Source of the DNA: Deroplatys truncata
Taxonomy: Eukaryota > Arthropoda > Insecta > Mantodea > Mantidae
Assembly (NCBI GenBank): GCA_030765065.1
Contig: CM060990.1
Location: 11,903,501-11,967,500, forward strand
Length of the DNA: 64,000 nt
Direction: 5' to 3'
Shown here: positions 48,031 through 60,261 of the stretch, one piece after another
How the letters are laid out: each line of letters starts with the position of its first letter
How positions within the stretch are numbered: position 1 is the first letter of the stretch
Position numbers and translations under genes: made by a program
Notes under the pieces: generated by a model
What the model saw: the letters and a program-made list of their open reading frames with translations, nothing else
Told to the model about the DNA's origin: nothing
The model's database searches: none

Positions 48031-48150
48031 TATTCCCTCCCACCCAGTGGTCAAGTTTGAAGCAAAAGAGCCACTCTACCCCCTTGCGGTGCTTTGACCC
48101 GGTTTCGGGGGCTCCTTCGTCATCTGTAGTCCAACCTGCAGCTCTAGACA
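48031..48150 (+). repeat. Single satellite 1/3-type monomer
   Basis: One monomer reads CCCTCCCACCCAGTGGTCAAG, TTTGAAGCAAAAGAGCC, CTTGCGGTGCTTTGACCCGG and TTTCGGGGGCTCC, then changes to unrelated sequence. It stands where an array begins in copies 1 and 3. Confidence 0.75.
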
Positions 48151-49317
48151 CAAGACAATCCGCCAAATTCTCCCTTGGTTTGGCACGAAGGAGGAACGAT
48201 TCCTCCCTCGTAACGTTCTTCCCTAGAAACGCATTAAGTATTTTAGTTGTGAGGTAGCTCATCGCCTGTCACTTTGGCCGCTAAATATCCCATTTCATGA
48301 AGCGTCTACAGTTTTCCTCTAATTGTCATTGTCGGTTCAGAAAGTCTGGATGAGGCTTCTTTCATACTCCTTCTCATGACATTATATCAAGAATCTTGAA
48401 CTGTTCAAGTTGTTCGTCTTTGAATAAGCAACGATACGTCGCACAGGATATTAAAAGCTTTTCGAAACAATCACACTTTGTACCAGAGAAGGGCAGCATA
48501 AGACCGAACAGATATTAATTGGTATCGCTCCGCTGAACGGTATCGCACACAAATTTGTATCGATACGAACCGTTGTTTCATACACATTTGTTACTGCGAG
48601 GAATAAAGAAGCCCATGCTCATCGTCATTCCCATCATCACATGTTTACTTTCTCCACTACATACGTGCTTACAATAAGTAGAGGAAGTACAGTATTCCAC
48701 CTGAAATTTCGATACCGTGATTTCGCCAGAAATACACGTTTTCAGGCCCACTAAATCCAAAAAAAATCATTTTTTGGTAAAAGGCCCATGTGTGTGTATG
48801 TATGTGTATGTATCTGTGAATAACATAAACCGAAAACAAAGTTAGTTAAATACCAAACATGGTGTTCCAGTTCAGTATCTTCCAAGAATACAACACGAAG
48901 ATTTTTAAGAAAATCACAAACTACCCTTTACATGGCAAGTTTTTCGAAAATATTGTTTTCTCAAAAATAGCTCTAACAATTTTGATTAAAATACAAAATG
49001 TTCACGGCAAATGAAATGCGTATCATTAATTTTATGGGAACAGTCTCTTGAAGTCCTCTTTAGACTCGATGCTTTTTGCGCAACTGGTAAACCGTAACAG
49101 ATAGATAAAAATATTTCCATACAAGAATATATCTGTTTAAATCAGGCAAACTACATACCTGTTTGTGGAGACAACCTTTTCCAGGGTATTCCTTGTAATT
49201 GTTTTGGATTTTCAGACGCGAGGGATGATCAGTAACTAAGCTTACAAAACCTGCAGTGAAACTTGTGCACTTTATTTCATACAATCAATTCAGCCAAGGG
49301 GTAGTGCATACATTAGG
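48151..49317. other. Unassigned stretch with a short GT/TATG repeat
   Basis: A TGTGTGTATGTATGTGTATG tract lies at about 48788-48815. The rest is AT-rich and unassigned; its last part may be mariner 3' sequence. Confidence 0.5.
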
Positions 49318-50392
49318 TTATTTTTGGACATAGTCTCCATATCGGTTTAGGCACTTGTCGCTTCGTGGGACGAGTTTGAATATTCCCTCCTGGTAAAAAC
49401 CCTGTCCTTGCGTGTTCAGCCACGTTGTCGCGAAGTGTTTCACGTCCTCTTCTGAAGCCAATCGTCGACCTCCTAGGTGATGCTTTAAGAGAGAAAAAAG
49501 GTGAAAGTCGCTTGGAGCAAGGTCCGGGCTGTAGGGGAGTGGTCGATGATGACCCAGCGAAACTGTTTCAACAGCGTGGTGGTCTTCTGGGCTGTATGAG
49601 ATCACGCTTTTTGGTGAAGGAATGTGACGCCCTCGGTGAGAAGTCCTAGCCGTTTCCTCCTGATTGTTTCGCGCAATCCTGTCAAGATCTCGCAGTATCG
49701 GTCAGCGCTCACTGAGTGTCCTCTTTCCAAAAGCTTCACGAGTGTGACACTGGCGCTGTCCCAAAACACTGTGACTATCACCTTCCCGACAAATGTCGTC
49801 ACCTTAAACTTCTTTGTGCTTGGAAAGGAGGGGGTGTTTCCATTCCATTGACCACCGCCTCGTGCTGGAGGTGTAGTGGTGGATCCATGTTTCATCACCC
49901 TAACAGTATGGTGAAGAAAACTGCTCCGTTCCGTGGAGAATCGTTGCAAAAGATGCAGACTTTATCGCATTTGCTTCTTCTTGTGTTGGTTGGACATTTC
50001 GTGGAACCCACGGCAAACAAACTTTCCTGTAATGCAGAATGTCGTGAACAATCTGACGAACAGTTCCGAACGTCATTCCCAATTTTACGTCATATGCAGT
50101 AACGTGATCCTCCAGTTGTCCCGAATCAGCTCCTTCATGTGAACTGTGTTCAAATCTGCTGATGCCGTGTTGATCGGCCACTACGATCACCGTCGGTGAA
50201 GTTTTCCCTACCGACCGCAAACTTTCGACACCATTCTGCTGACGAGACATTACAGTACCTCCGTAAACCTCTACCAGCAACCGGTGAATTTCAGCCGAGG
50301 GTGCATGTTCGCCAACAGAAATCGAATAACGGAGCGAATTTTTACGCAAGACCAGTTCCCAAACGAGTCGCCATTTGTACTTACCTATAACT
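49318..50392 (-). pseudogene. mariner-family transposase relic
   Basis: On the minus strand the N-terminal helix-turn-helix region reads PSAEIHRLLVEVYGGTVMSRQ (about 50290), then GMTFGTVRQIVHDILHYRKVCLPWVPR (about 50010). The catalytic core includes VTVFWDSASVTLVKLLERG (about 49750) and the terminal PYSPDLAPSDFHLFSLLKHHLGG block (49470-49530). The C terminus is CLNRYGDYVQK with a stop at about 49318. Spacing covers nearly a full-length transposase of about 345 codons, starting near MATRLG at 50373, but frameshifts split it into three frames. The usual second catalytic Asp (a WDSA context here) and third Asp (SPDLAPSD) are visible. Terminal inverted repeats were not identified. Confidence 0.85.
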
Positions 50393-51084
50393 AGCGTTGT
50401 AGGTGGCGGGTGGCTAAAACTCTTTTGTCAAATGGGATTGGCTATTTTTTCGTGATGATGCAAAAAGCTACACATAGCGACACGCGCTTTAAAAATCTGA
50501 CTATACCTTTACCTAGTGCATCGTCTAACGAAATATGCAAACCTGAATTGGGCGTTTATCTGGATTAAACACAAGTAGGCAGAAGATTAAGTTTTTGTAA
50601 GGATGGTTTGCATAACAGTGAGTAGAGAAATTCGTATGAGTACACATCAGGTTTTTCTTTTATAAAATGCGCATCAGGCGTTTTCAGGATTTCTTACAAG
50701 AAAAGACCTCACTTTAAACTTCATATCTGTTGAACTATTATTGTACTTTTGTTATAGAATATAGACAATTCTGAAAACCTAATTTCATACTTAGTAATGC
50801 CATTTGTACAAAACGGTCAGCTTTAGTCCTTAAAAGGCACAACAGGAGTTGCCTTTAAACCTACACATGTCATGTAACATATTTCAAACTTTGGATGTTG
50901 TTTAGTCCACATTTTAACCTGAAAGCACCCACATTTTATTTACGAATTTTGTTGCCAACTCGAAATTCAAAAATGGTCTACTAGACATGTAAAGGAAGTA
51001 ACAAGGTAGAATGTAAAATGGTAGTTGTTGAAGGTGATTAAACATAAGTAAAATCCATTTATAAAGTGTGGCTATGATATATAG
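50393..51084. other. Unassigned stretch
   Basis: No recognisable gene or repeat; the start may include mariner 5' flank. Confidence 0.4.
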
Positions 51085-51305
51085 TAACGAGGGAGGTGGC
51101 TACGCGGCAAAGCGTGAGGCTGGCATTTGGGAGGTTCGGGGTTAGATTCCGTTTGAGCCGTCCAACCTAGCGGTTTCCCTGGTAGGCGAAAGTTGGAGTG
51201 GATCATCCAATGTCGCGATTTTCCTGCCCTTCATTTCCTTATCATGTTGCAGGGTCGAAGGATCAGAAGAGTGGACAACGGGCGAAGTATATGCCGGTGG
51301 GGCTT
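51085..51305 (+). mobile_element. SINE-B copy 4, head of satellite 4
   Basis: tRNA-like head at 51088-51152 (ACGAGGGAGGTGGCTACGCGG, B-box-like TTCGGGGTTAGATTCCG). The body follows with GGTAGGCGAAAGTTGGAGTGG, CCCTTCATTTCCTTATCATG and TTGCAGGGTCGAAGGATC. Satellite 4 starts near 51305 on the same strand. Confidence 0.72.
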
Positions 51306-53300
51306 GCTTTATGGAAATGTTTGCCCTGGCGTTCTGTGTGAGAGGAACATCAGAGATTGGTGGTTCTACGGAGGGGTCGCCAAGATTTAACGCCTGTCCC
51401 GGCGTTCGGTATCTGACGGAACAACAGAAAGACCTCCCCGTGAGCAGAGCTTGACCTGCGGAGGGAGTCGTCTAGATGTAACGTCTGTCACGACGTTCTG
51501 TATCTGACGGAATAACAGAGAGACCTCACCGCGAGAAGAGCTTGGCCTGCGGAGGGGGTCGTCAAGATGGAACGTCTGTCCTGACATTAGGTATCTGACG
51601 GAACAACAGAAAGACTTCTCCGTGAGGAGATCTAGACCTATAGACTAGATGGTCAGGATGTAATGTCTGTCCTGGAGTTCGGTATCTGACGAAACAGCAG
51701 AGAGACCTCTCCGTGAGGAGAGCTAGGTCTGTGGAGGGGCTCGTCAGGATGTAACGTCTGTCCTGGCGTTCGGTATCTGACGGAACATCAGAGAGACTTC
51801 ACCATGAGGAGAGCTAGGCTGTGGAGGGTGTCACCAGTATGTAATGTCTGTCCCGGCGTTCGGTATGTGACGGAACATCACAGAGACATCTCCGTGAGGA
51901 GAGCTAGGCCTGTGGAGGGGGTCGTCCAGATGTAATATCTGTTCTGGCGTTCAGTGTGTGACGGAGCATCAGAGACAAATCACCGTGAGGAGAGCTAGGC
52001 CTATGGAGGGATCGTCAGGATGTAATGTCTTCCCTGGTGTTCGGTGTTTCAAAGAAGAGAGATACCTCTCCGTGAGTAGAGCTATGTCTCTGGAAGGGCT
52101 GTCAGAATCAAATATCTGCCGTGACATTCGGTATGTGACGGAACTTCAGAGAAACTTCTCCGTGAGGACAGCTAAGCCTGTGGAGGGGATCGTCAGGTTG
52201 TAATCTCTGCTATGGCGTTCGGTGGGTGACAGAATAGAGACACCTCACGGTGAAAAGAGACATGACCGTGGAGAGGCTGGTCAGAATATAATGTCTTCCC
52301 TGGTGCTCGAAATCCGACAAAACAACCGATGGACCTCTCTGTGAGGACAGCTAGGACTATGAAGTCAGTCGTCAGGTTGTTACGTCTGCCCTGGCTTTCG
52401 CTATGATAGAACAACACAGAGACCTCTCCCTGAGGGAGCTAGGTTTGTGAGGGAGTTGTCAGGATGTAATGTCTGTCCTCGCATTCGGTATCTGATGCAA
52501 CATCAGAGAGACCTCCCATGAGGAGAGCTAGGACAGTGGAGGATTTCGTCAGGATGTAATGTTTGTCCTGCTTCCGTATCTCAGAGAACAACACAGAGAC
52601 CTCTCCGTGAAGAGAGCTAGGCCAATGGAGGGAATGGACAGGATGTCATGTCTGTCCTGGTTTTCGGTATCTGAAAGATAACAGAGACCTCTCTATGAGG
52701 AGATATAGGCCTGTGAAGGGGCTCGACAGGACGTAAAATGTCTGCCCCGATGTCCGGCATGTGACGGAACATCAGAGGGTTCTATCCTTGAGGAGAGCTA
52801 GGCTTATGGAGGGAGTCGTCGCGATGTAATGTTCGCGCTGGCATTCAGTGTGACACGGAAAAAGAGAGACCTCACGTGAGGAGAGCTAGCTCTGTGGAGG
52901 GGATCGTCAGGATATAATGTCTGCTCTGACCTTCGGTATGTGACGGAACATCAGAGACCTCTACGTGAGGAGAGCTAGGACTGTGGAGGGGTTCATCAAG
53001 ATGTAATGTCCGCCCTGGCCTTCAGTGTGTGACGGTACATCAGAGAGACCTCACCGTGAAGAGAGCTAGACCTAAGGAGGAAGTCCTCAGAATGTAACGT
53101 CCGACCTGGCTCTCAATGGGTGACGGAACATAAGACCCACTTCACCGTGAGAAGAGCTGGGTCTGTGGAGGGTTGTGTCAGGAGGTATAGCCTGCCCTGG
53201 CAATAGGTATCTGATGGAACTTGAGATACATTTACATGAATAGAGGGCCTGTGGAGTGGTGAGTGAGGATGTAAAGTCTTCCCTGGTTTTCGGAATCTAA
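51306..53300 (+). repeat. Satellite 4, proximal ~91 bp monomers
   Basis: Diverged monomers with anchors GTTCGGTATCTGACGGAACA, CAGAGAGACCTCTCCGTGAGG, AGAGCTAGGCCTGTGGAGGG and GTCAGGATGTAATGTCTG. The block around CTCTCCGTGAGGAGAGCTA, itself a small inverted repeat, is present here and absent from distal monomers. Confidence 0.9.
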
Positions 53301-56300
53301 CGGAAGATCAGAATGGCGGGCCTGTAGAGGGGGTGCCAGGATGTAATGCCTGCCCTGGTTTTCGGTATAGGACTAACATCAGAGACAAATGGGCCTGTGG
53401 GGGATGTCAGGAGTGATGTCTGCCCTGGCATTCGGTATGTGACAGAACATCAGGGACACCTCTACGTGAGCAGAATTGGGCCTGTGGAGGGGACAGTAAG
53501 GATGTAATGTCTGCCCTGGCGCTCAGTGTGTGACGGAACATCAAAGAGACCTCGCCGTGAGGAGTGCTAGTCCTGTGGAATGCATCGTCAGAATGTAATG
53601 CCTGCTCTTGCGTTCGGTGTGTGACGAAACATCGGTGAGAAGTGGGCCTGTGGAGGGGCTTGTCAGGATGTAATATCTGCCCTGGTTTTAGGTGTGGCGG
53701 GACACCAGAGGGACAACTCCGTGAGGAGCGCTAAGGCTGTAGAGGGGTTCGTCCGGATGTAATGACTACCCTCGCGTTCGTTATTTAACGGAACAACACA
53801 GTGGTGAAACATGAGGTTAAAGAGGGCCATCAGGATGTAATGCATGTCCTCACGTTCAGTGTGACGGAACATCTGTGAGAAGTGAGCTTGGATGGGACCC
53901 TCCGGATGTAATGTCTGCCTCAAGTTCGTTGTGTAGGAACATCAAGTAGATGTGGGCGTGTGGAGGGGGCGTCACCAAATAATGTCCGCCTTCATATTAG
54001 GTGTGACGGAACGTCAGAGGGAGGTGGGCCTGTGGAAGGAGTTTCCGGATATTACAGCTGCCCTTACGTTCGGGGTGTGACGTGAAAACAGAGAGAGGAG
54101 GGCCTGTGGAGCAGGGAGTCAGGATCTAATATCTGCCCTCACGCTGGGTGTACGTCGGAACATCAAAGAGAGGTTGCCCTGTGGAGGGGGGCGTCAGGAT
54201 GTAATGTCCGCCCTCACGTTCGTTGTGACGGAAGATCAAAGAGAGGTGGGCCTATGAAGGCGAGTATTGGGATGTAATGTCTTTCCTCACGTTCATTACG
54301 TGACTGAGGTGGGCCTGTGGAGGAGTCTTCGGAAGGTAACATCTGCCATCACTTTCGTAATGTGACGGAACGTGAGAAAGGTGGAGCAGTGGAGGGGCCG
54401 TCGGCATGTAACACCTGCCCTCATTTTCTCATCGGAGAGAGGAGGGATTGTGGATGGTTCGTCCTGATGTAGTGATCACCCTCACTTCCCTTATGTGACG
54501 GAACTTCAGAGAGTGGTGGGCCTGTGGAGGGTGACGCCAGAATGTAATATCTGCGATGGTGTTCGGTGTGTGATGGAACACCAGAGGGAGGTGGGGCTGT
54601 GGATGGGGGCCCTCAGGATCTAATGTCTGGCCAGGTGTTCGGTGTGTGCCGAAACATCAGAGAGTGGTAGGTCTTTGGGGGCCAGCGTCAGAATGTAACG
54701 TCTCCTGTCACGTTACGTATGTGACGGATCATCAGAGAGAGGTCGGCATGTGGATGGGGGTAACAAGTGCTAATGTCTGGCCAGGTGTTCGGTGTGTGCC
54801 GGAACATCAGAGAGAGGTGGGCCTTTGGAGGGTAGCGTTAGTATCTAATGCCTGCCCTCACGTTTCTTATGTGACGTAACATCAGAAAGAGGTGGGCCTG
54901 TGGATGTGAGCGTCAGGATATAATACCTGCTCTCGTGTTCGGTGTAACAGAACATCAGTAAGAGGTGCGGCTGCGGAGAGGTGCTTCAGTATGTAATGTC
55001 TGATCCCACGTTCGATGTGTGACATAACATCAGAGAGAGGTGGGCCTGCGGTAGGGTGCGTTAGGATGTAATGTCCGCCCTCAATTTCGGTGTGCGACAG
55101 AACATCGGATAATCGTGGTCCTGTGGAGGAAGCGCCAGGAAATATTATCTGCCCTGGTGTTCGGTGTGTACTAGGACAGCAGAGAGTGGTGGGCCTTTGG
55201 AGGGGAGCGTCAAAATGTAACATCTGCCTTCACGTTATTTATGTGACGGATCATCAGAGATGGGTGTGTTGTAGATGGGGCATCAGGTTGTAATGTCTGC
55301 CCACATGTTCCATATGTGAAGGAATATCAGATAGAGGTGGGTCTGTGGAGGGTGCGTCAGGATATAATGTCTGCCCACATGTTCCATATGTGAAGGAATA
55401 TCAGATAGAGGTGGGTCTGTGGAGGGTGCGTCAGGATATAATGTCTGCCCTCATGTTCCATATGTCCGGAACATCATAGAGAGTTGGGCCTGTGGAGGGT
55501 GCGTCAGAAAGTATGTCCGCCCTCATGTCCATATGTGCCGGAAGATCAGAGAGAGGTGGGCCTGTGGATGGTGCGTCAGGATGTAATGTCTGCCGTCATG
55601 TTCCATATGTGCCGGAAGATCAGAGAGAGGTGGGTCTGTGGAGGGTGCGTCAGGATATGTCTGCCCTCATGTTCCATATGTGAAGGAATATCAGAGAGAG
55701 TTGCGCTTGTGGAGGGTGCGTCAGGATGTAATGTCTGCCCTCATGTTCCATATGTACCGGAACATCAGAGAGAGTTGGGCCTGTTGTAGGGTGCGTAAGG
55801 AAGTATGTCCGCCCTCATGTCCATATGTGCCGGAAGATCAGAGAGAGGTGGGCCTGTGGATGGTGCGTCAGGATGTAATGTCTGCCCTCATGTTCCATAT
55901 GTGCCGGAAGATCAGAGAGAGGTTGGTCTGTGGACGGTGCATCAGGATGTAATATCTGCCCTCATGTTCCATATGTGAAGGAATATCAGAGAGAGGTGGG
56001 TCTGTGGAGAGTGCGTTCAGGATGTAATGTCTGCCGTCATGCTCCATATGTGAAGGAATGTCAGATAGAGGTGGGTCTGTGGAGGGTGCGTCAGGATGTA
56101 ATGTCTGCCCTCATGTTCCATATGTGCCGGAAGATCAGAGAGAGGTGGGTCTGTGGAGGGTGCGTCAGGATGTAATGTCTGCCCTCATCTTCCATATGTG
56201 CAGGAAGATCAGATAGAGGTTGGTCTGTGGACTGTGCGTCAGGATGTAATGTCTGCCCTCATGTTCCATATGTGAAGGAATATCAGAGAGAGGTGGGTCT

Positions 56301-59300
56301 GTGGAGGTTGCGTTCAGGATGTAATGTCTGCCCTCATGTTCCATATGTGAAGGAATATCAGATAGAGGTGGGTCTGTGGTGGGTGCGTCAGGATGTAATG
56401 TCTGCCCTCATGCTCCATATGTGAAGGAATATCGGATATAGTTGGGTCTGTGGAGGGTGCGTCAGGATGTAATGTCTGCCCTCATGTTCCATATGTGCCG
56501 GAAGATCAGAGAGAGGTGGGTCTGTGGAGGGTGCGTCAGGATGTAATGTCTGCCCTCATCTTCCATATGTGCCGGAAGATCAGATAGAGTTGGGCCTGTG
56601 GAGGGTGCGTCAGGATGTAATGTCTGCCCTCATGTCCATATGTGACGGAAGATCAGAGAGAGGTGGGTCTGTGGAGGGTGCGTTCAGGATGTAATGTCTG
56701 CCCTCATGTTCCATATGTGAAGGAATATCAGATAGAGGTGGGTCTGTGGAGGGTGCGTCAGGATGTAATGTCTGCCCTCATGTTCCATATGTGCCGGAAC
56801 ATCAGAGAGAGTTGGGCCTGTCGAGGGTGCGTCAGGAAGTTTGTCCGCCCTCATGTCCATATGTGCCGGAAGATCAGAGAGAGTTGCGCTTGTGGAGGGT
56901 GCGTCAGGATGTAATGTCTGCCCTCATGTTCCATATGTACCGGAACATCAGAGAGAGTTGGGCCTGTTGTAGGGTGCGTAAGGAAGTATGTCCGCCCTCA
57001 TGTCCATATGTGCCGGAAGATCAGAGAGAGGTGGGCCTGTGGATGGTGCGTCAGGATGTAATGTCTGCCCTCATGTTCCATATGTGCCGGAAGATCAGAG
57101 AGAGGTTGGTCTGTGGACGGTGCATCAGGATGTAATATCTGCCCTCATGTTCCATATGTGAAGGAATATCAGAGAGAGGTGGGTCTGTGGAGAGTGCGTT
57201 CAGGATGTAATGTCTGCCGTCATGCTCCATATGTGAAGGAATGTCAGATAGAGGTGGGTCTGTGGAGGGTGCGTCAGGATGTAATGTCTGCCCTCATGTT
57301 CCATATGTGCCGGAAGATCAGAGAGAGGTGGGTCTGTGGAGGGTGCGTCAGGATGTAATGTCTGCCCTCATCTTCCATATGTGCAGGAAGATCAGATAGA
57401 GGTTGGTCTGTGGACTGTGCGTCAGGATGTAATGTCTGCCCTCATGTTCCATATGTGAAGGAATATCAGAGAGAGGTGGGTCTGTGGAGGTTGCGTTCAG
57501 GATGTAATGTCTGCCCTCATGTTCCATATGTGAAGGAATATCAGATAGAGGTGGGTCTGTGGTGGGTGCGTCAGGATGTAATGTCTGCCCTCATGCTCCA
57601 TATGTGAAGGAATATCGGATATAGTTGGGTCTGTGGAGGGTGCGTCAGGATGTAATGTCTGCCCTCATGTTCCATATGTGCCGGAAGATCAGAGAGAGGT
57701 GGGTCTGTGGAGGGTGCGTCAGGATGTAATGTCTGCCCTCATCTTCCATATGTGCCGGAAGATCAGATAGAGTTGGGCCTGTGGAGGGTGCGTCAGGATG
57801 TAATGTCTGCCCTCATGTCCATATGTGACGGAAGATCAGAGAGAGGTGGGTCTGTGGAGGGTGCGTTCAGGATGTAATGTCTGCCCTCATGTTCCATATG
57901 TGAAGGAATATCAGATAGAGGTGGGTCTGTGGAGGGTGCGTCAGGATGTAATGTCTGCCCTCATGTTCCATATGTGCCGGAACATCAGAGAGAGTTGGGC
58001 CTGTCGAGGGTGCGTCAGGAAGTTTGTCCGCCCTCATGTCCATATGTGCCGGAAGATCAGAGAGAGGTGGGCCTGTGGATGGTGCGTCAGGATGTAATGT
58101 CTGCCCTCATGTTCCATATGTGCCGGAAGATCAGAGAGAGGTTGGTCTGTGGACGGTGCGTCAGGATGTAATGTCTGCCCTCATGTTCCATATGTGAAGG
58201 AATATCAGAGAGAGGTGGGTCTGTGGAGGGTGCGTTCAGGATGTAATGTCTGCCCTCATGCTCCATATGTAAAGGAATATCGGATATAGTTGGGTCTGTG
58301 GAGGGTGCGTCAGGATGTAATGTCTGCCCTCATGTTCCATATGTGCCGGAAGATCAGAGAGAGGTGGGTCTGTGGAGGGTGCGTCAGAATGTAATGTCTG
58401 CCCTCATCTTCCATATGTGCCGGAAGATCAGATAGAGTTTGGTCTGTGGACGGTGCGTCAGGATGTAATGTCTGCCCTCATGTTCCATATGTGAAGGAAT
58501 ATCAGAGAGAGGTGGGTCTGTGGAGGGTGCGTTGAGGATGTAATGTCTGCCCTCATGTTCCATATGTGAAGGAATATCAGAGAGAGGTGGGTCTGTGGAG
58601 GGTGCGTTGAGGATGTAATGTCTGCCCTCATGTTCCATATGTGAAGGAATATCAGATAGAGTTGGGTCTGTGGTGGGTGCGTCAGGATGTAATGTCTGCC
58701 CTCATGTTCCATATGTGCCGGAAGATCAGAGAGAGGTGGGTCTGTGGAGGGTGCGTTCAGGATGTAATGTCTGCCCTCATGCTCCATATGTAAAGGAATA
58801 TCGGATATAGTTGGGTCTGTGGAGGGTGCGTCAGGATGTAATGTCTGCCCTCATGTTCCATATGTGCCGGAAGATCAGAGAGAGGTGGGCCTGTGGAGGG
58901 TGCGTCAGGATGTAATGTCTGGCCTCATGTCCATATGTGCCGGAAGATCTGATAGAGGTGGGCCTGTGGAGGGTGCGTCAGGATGTAATGTCTGCCCTCA
59001 TGTCCATATGTGCCGGAACATCAGAGTGAGGTGGGCCTGTGGATGGTGCGTCAGGATGTAATGTCTGCCCTCATGTTCCATATGTGCCGGAAGATCAGAG
59101 AGAGGTTGGTCTGTGGACAGTGCGTCAGGATGTAATGTCTGCCCTCATGTTCCATATGGGAAGGAATATCAGATAGAGGTGGGTCTGTGGAGGGTGCGTC
59201 AGGACGTAATGTCTGCCCTCATGCCCATATGTGACGGAAGATCAGAGAGATGTGGGCCTGTGGAGGGTGCGTTCTGGATGCAATGTCTGCCCTCATGCCC

Positions 59301-60245
59301 ATATGTGCCGGAAGATCAGAGAGATGTGGGCCTGTGGAGGGTGCGTCAGGATGTAATGTCTGCCCTCATGCCCATATGTGACGGAAGATCAGAGAGATGT
59401 GGGCATGTTGATGGTGCGTCAGGATGTAATGTCTGCCCTCATGTTCCATATGTGCCGGAAGATCAGAGAGAGGTGGGCCTGTGGAGGGTGCGTCAGGATT
59501 TAATGTCTGACCTCATGTTCCATATGTGACGGAACATCAGAGAGAGGTGGGCCTGTGGAGGGTGCGTCAGGATGTAATGTCTGCCCTTATGTTCCATATG
59601 TGACGGAACATCAGAGAGAGGTGGGCCTGTGGAGGGTGCGTCAGGATGTAATGTCTGCCCTCATGTTCCATATGTGACGGAACATCAGAGAGAGGTGGGC
59701 CTGTGGAGGGTGCGTCAGGATGTAATGTCTGCCCTTATGTTCGATGTGTGAGGGAACATCAGAGAGAGGTGGGCTTATGGAGGGTGCGTCAGGATGTAAT
59801 GTTTGCCCTTATGTTCGATGTGTGAGGGAACATCAGAGAGAGGTGCGCTTGTGGAGGGTGCGTCAGGATGTAATGTTTGCCCTTATGTTCGTTGTGTGAG
59901 GAAACATCAGAGAGAGGTGCGCTTGTGGAGGGTGCGTCAGGATGTAATGTTTGACCTTATGTTCGTTGTGTGAGGGAACATCAGAGAGAGGTGCACTTGT
60001 GGAAGGTGCGTCAAGATGTAATGTCTGCCCTTATGTTCGTTGTGTGAGGAAACATCAGAGAACCGTGCAGGGGACGTGAGGATGTAATGTCTGCCTTCAC
60101 ACTTGGTGTGTGATGGAATATCAAAAAATGGAAGGGCCTGTGTTGGGAGTGTCAGGATGTAACACCTGTTCTCACGTTGGATGTCTGACGGAATATTAGA
60201 GAATGTTGGGTCTGTGGATGGGGCGTCAGGGTGTAATATCTGTAG
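53301..60245 (+). repeat. Satellite 4, distal ~74 bp monomers
   Basis: Monomers shorten to about 74 bp by loss of the CTCCGTGAGGAGAGCTA block: GAACATCAGAGAGAGGTGGG then CCTGTGGAGGGTGCGTCAGG. The change is gradual between about 53.2 and 54.3 kb. Identity between neighbours rises sharply beyond 55.3 kb, then variants with TTCGTTGTGTGAGG appear at 59.7-60.06 kb before the array ends in degenerate copies. Open frames on both strands (up to 138 codons) are repeat artefacts. Confidence 0.92.
55700..58065 (+). repeat. Higher-order repeat, 2 x 1,183 bp (16 monomers)
   Basis: 55700-56882 and 56883-58065 are the same to the eye, including idiosyncratic variants (GTTGCGCTTGTGGAGG start, GGAGGTTGCGTTCAGG, GATATAGTTGGGTC). 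Equivalent frames recur exactly 1,183 bp apart, e.g. 55930/57113, 56227/57410, 56642/57825. A third partial copy follows from about 58066, lacking its first two monomers. Confidence 0.93.
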
Positions 60246-60261
60246 ACGTTAGGGACACCAA

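Noticed and set aside
54646-59529. Repeated Cys-containing frames (CNVCPHVPYV-like) suggestive of a cysteine-rich repeat protein
   Set aside because: The pattern is the translation of the 74 bp monomer in rotating frames, present on both strands, with no start, signal or splice context outside the array.
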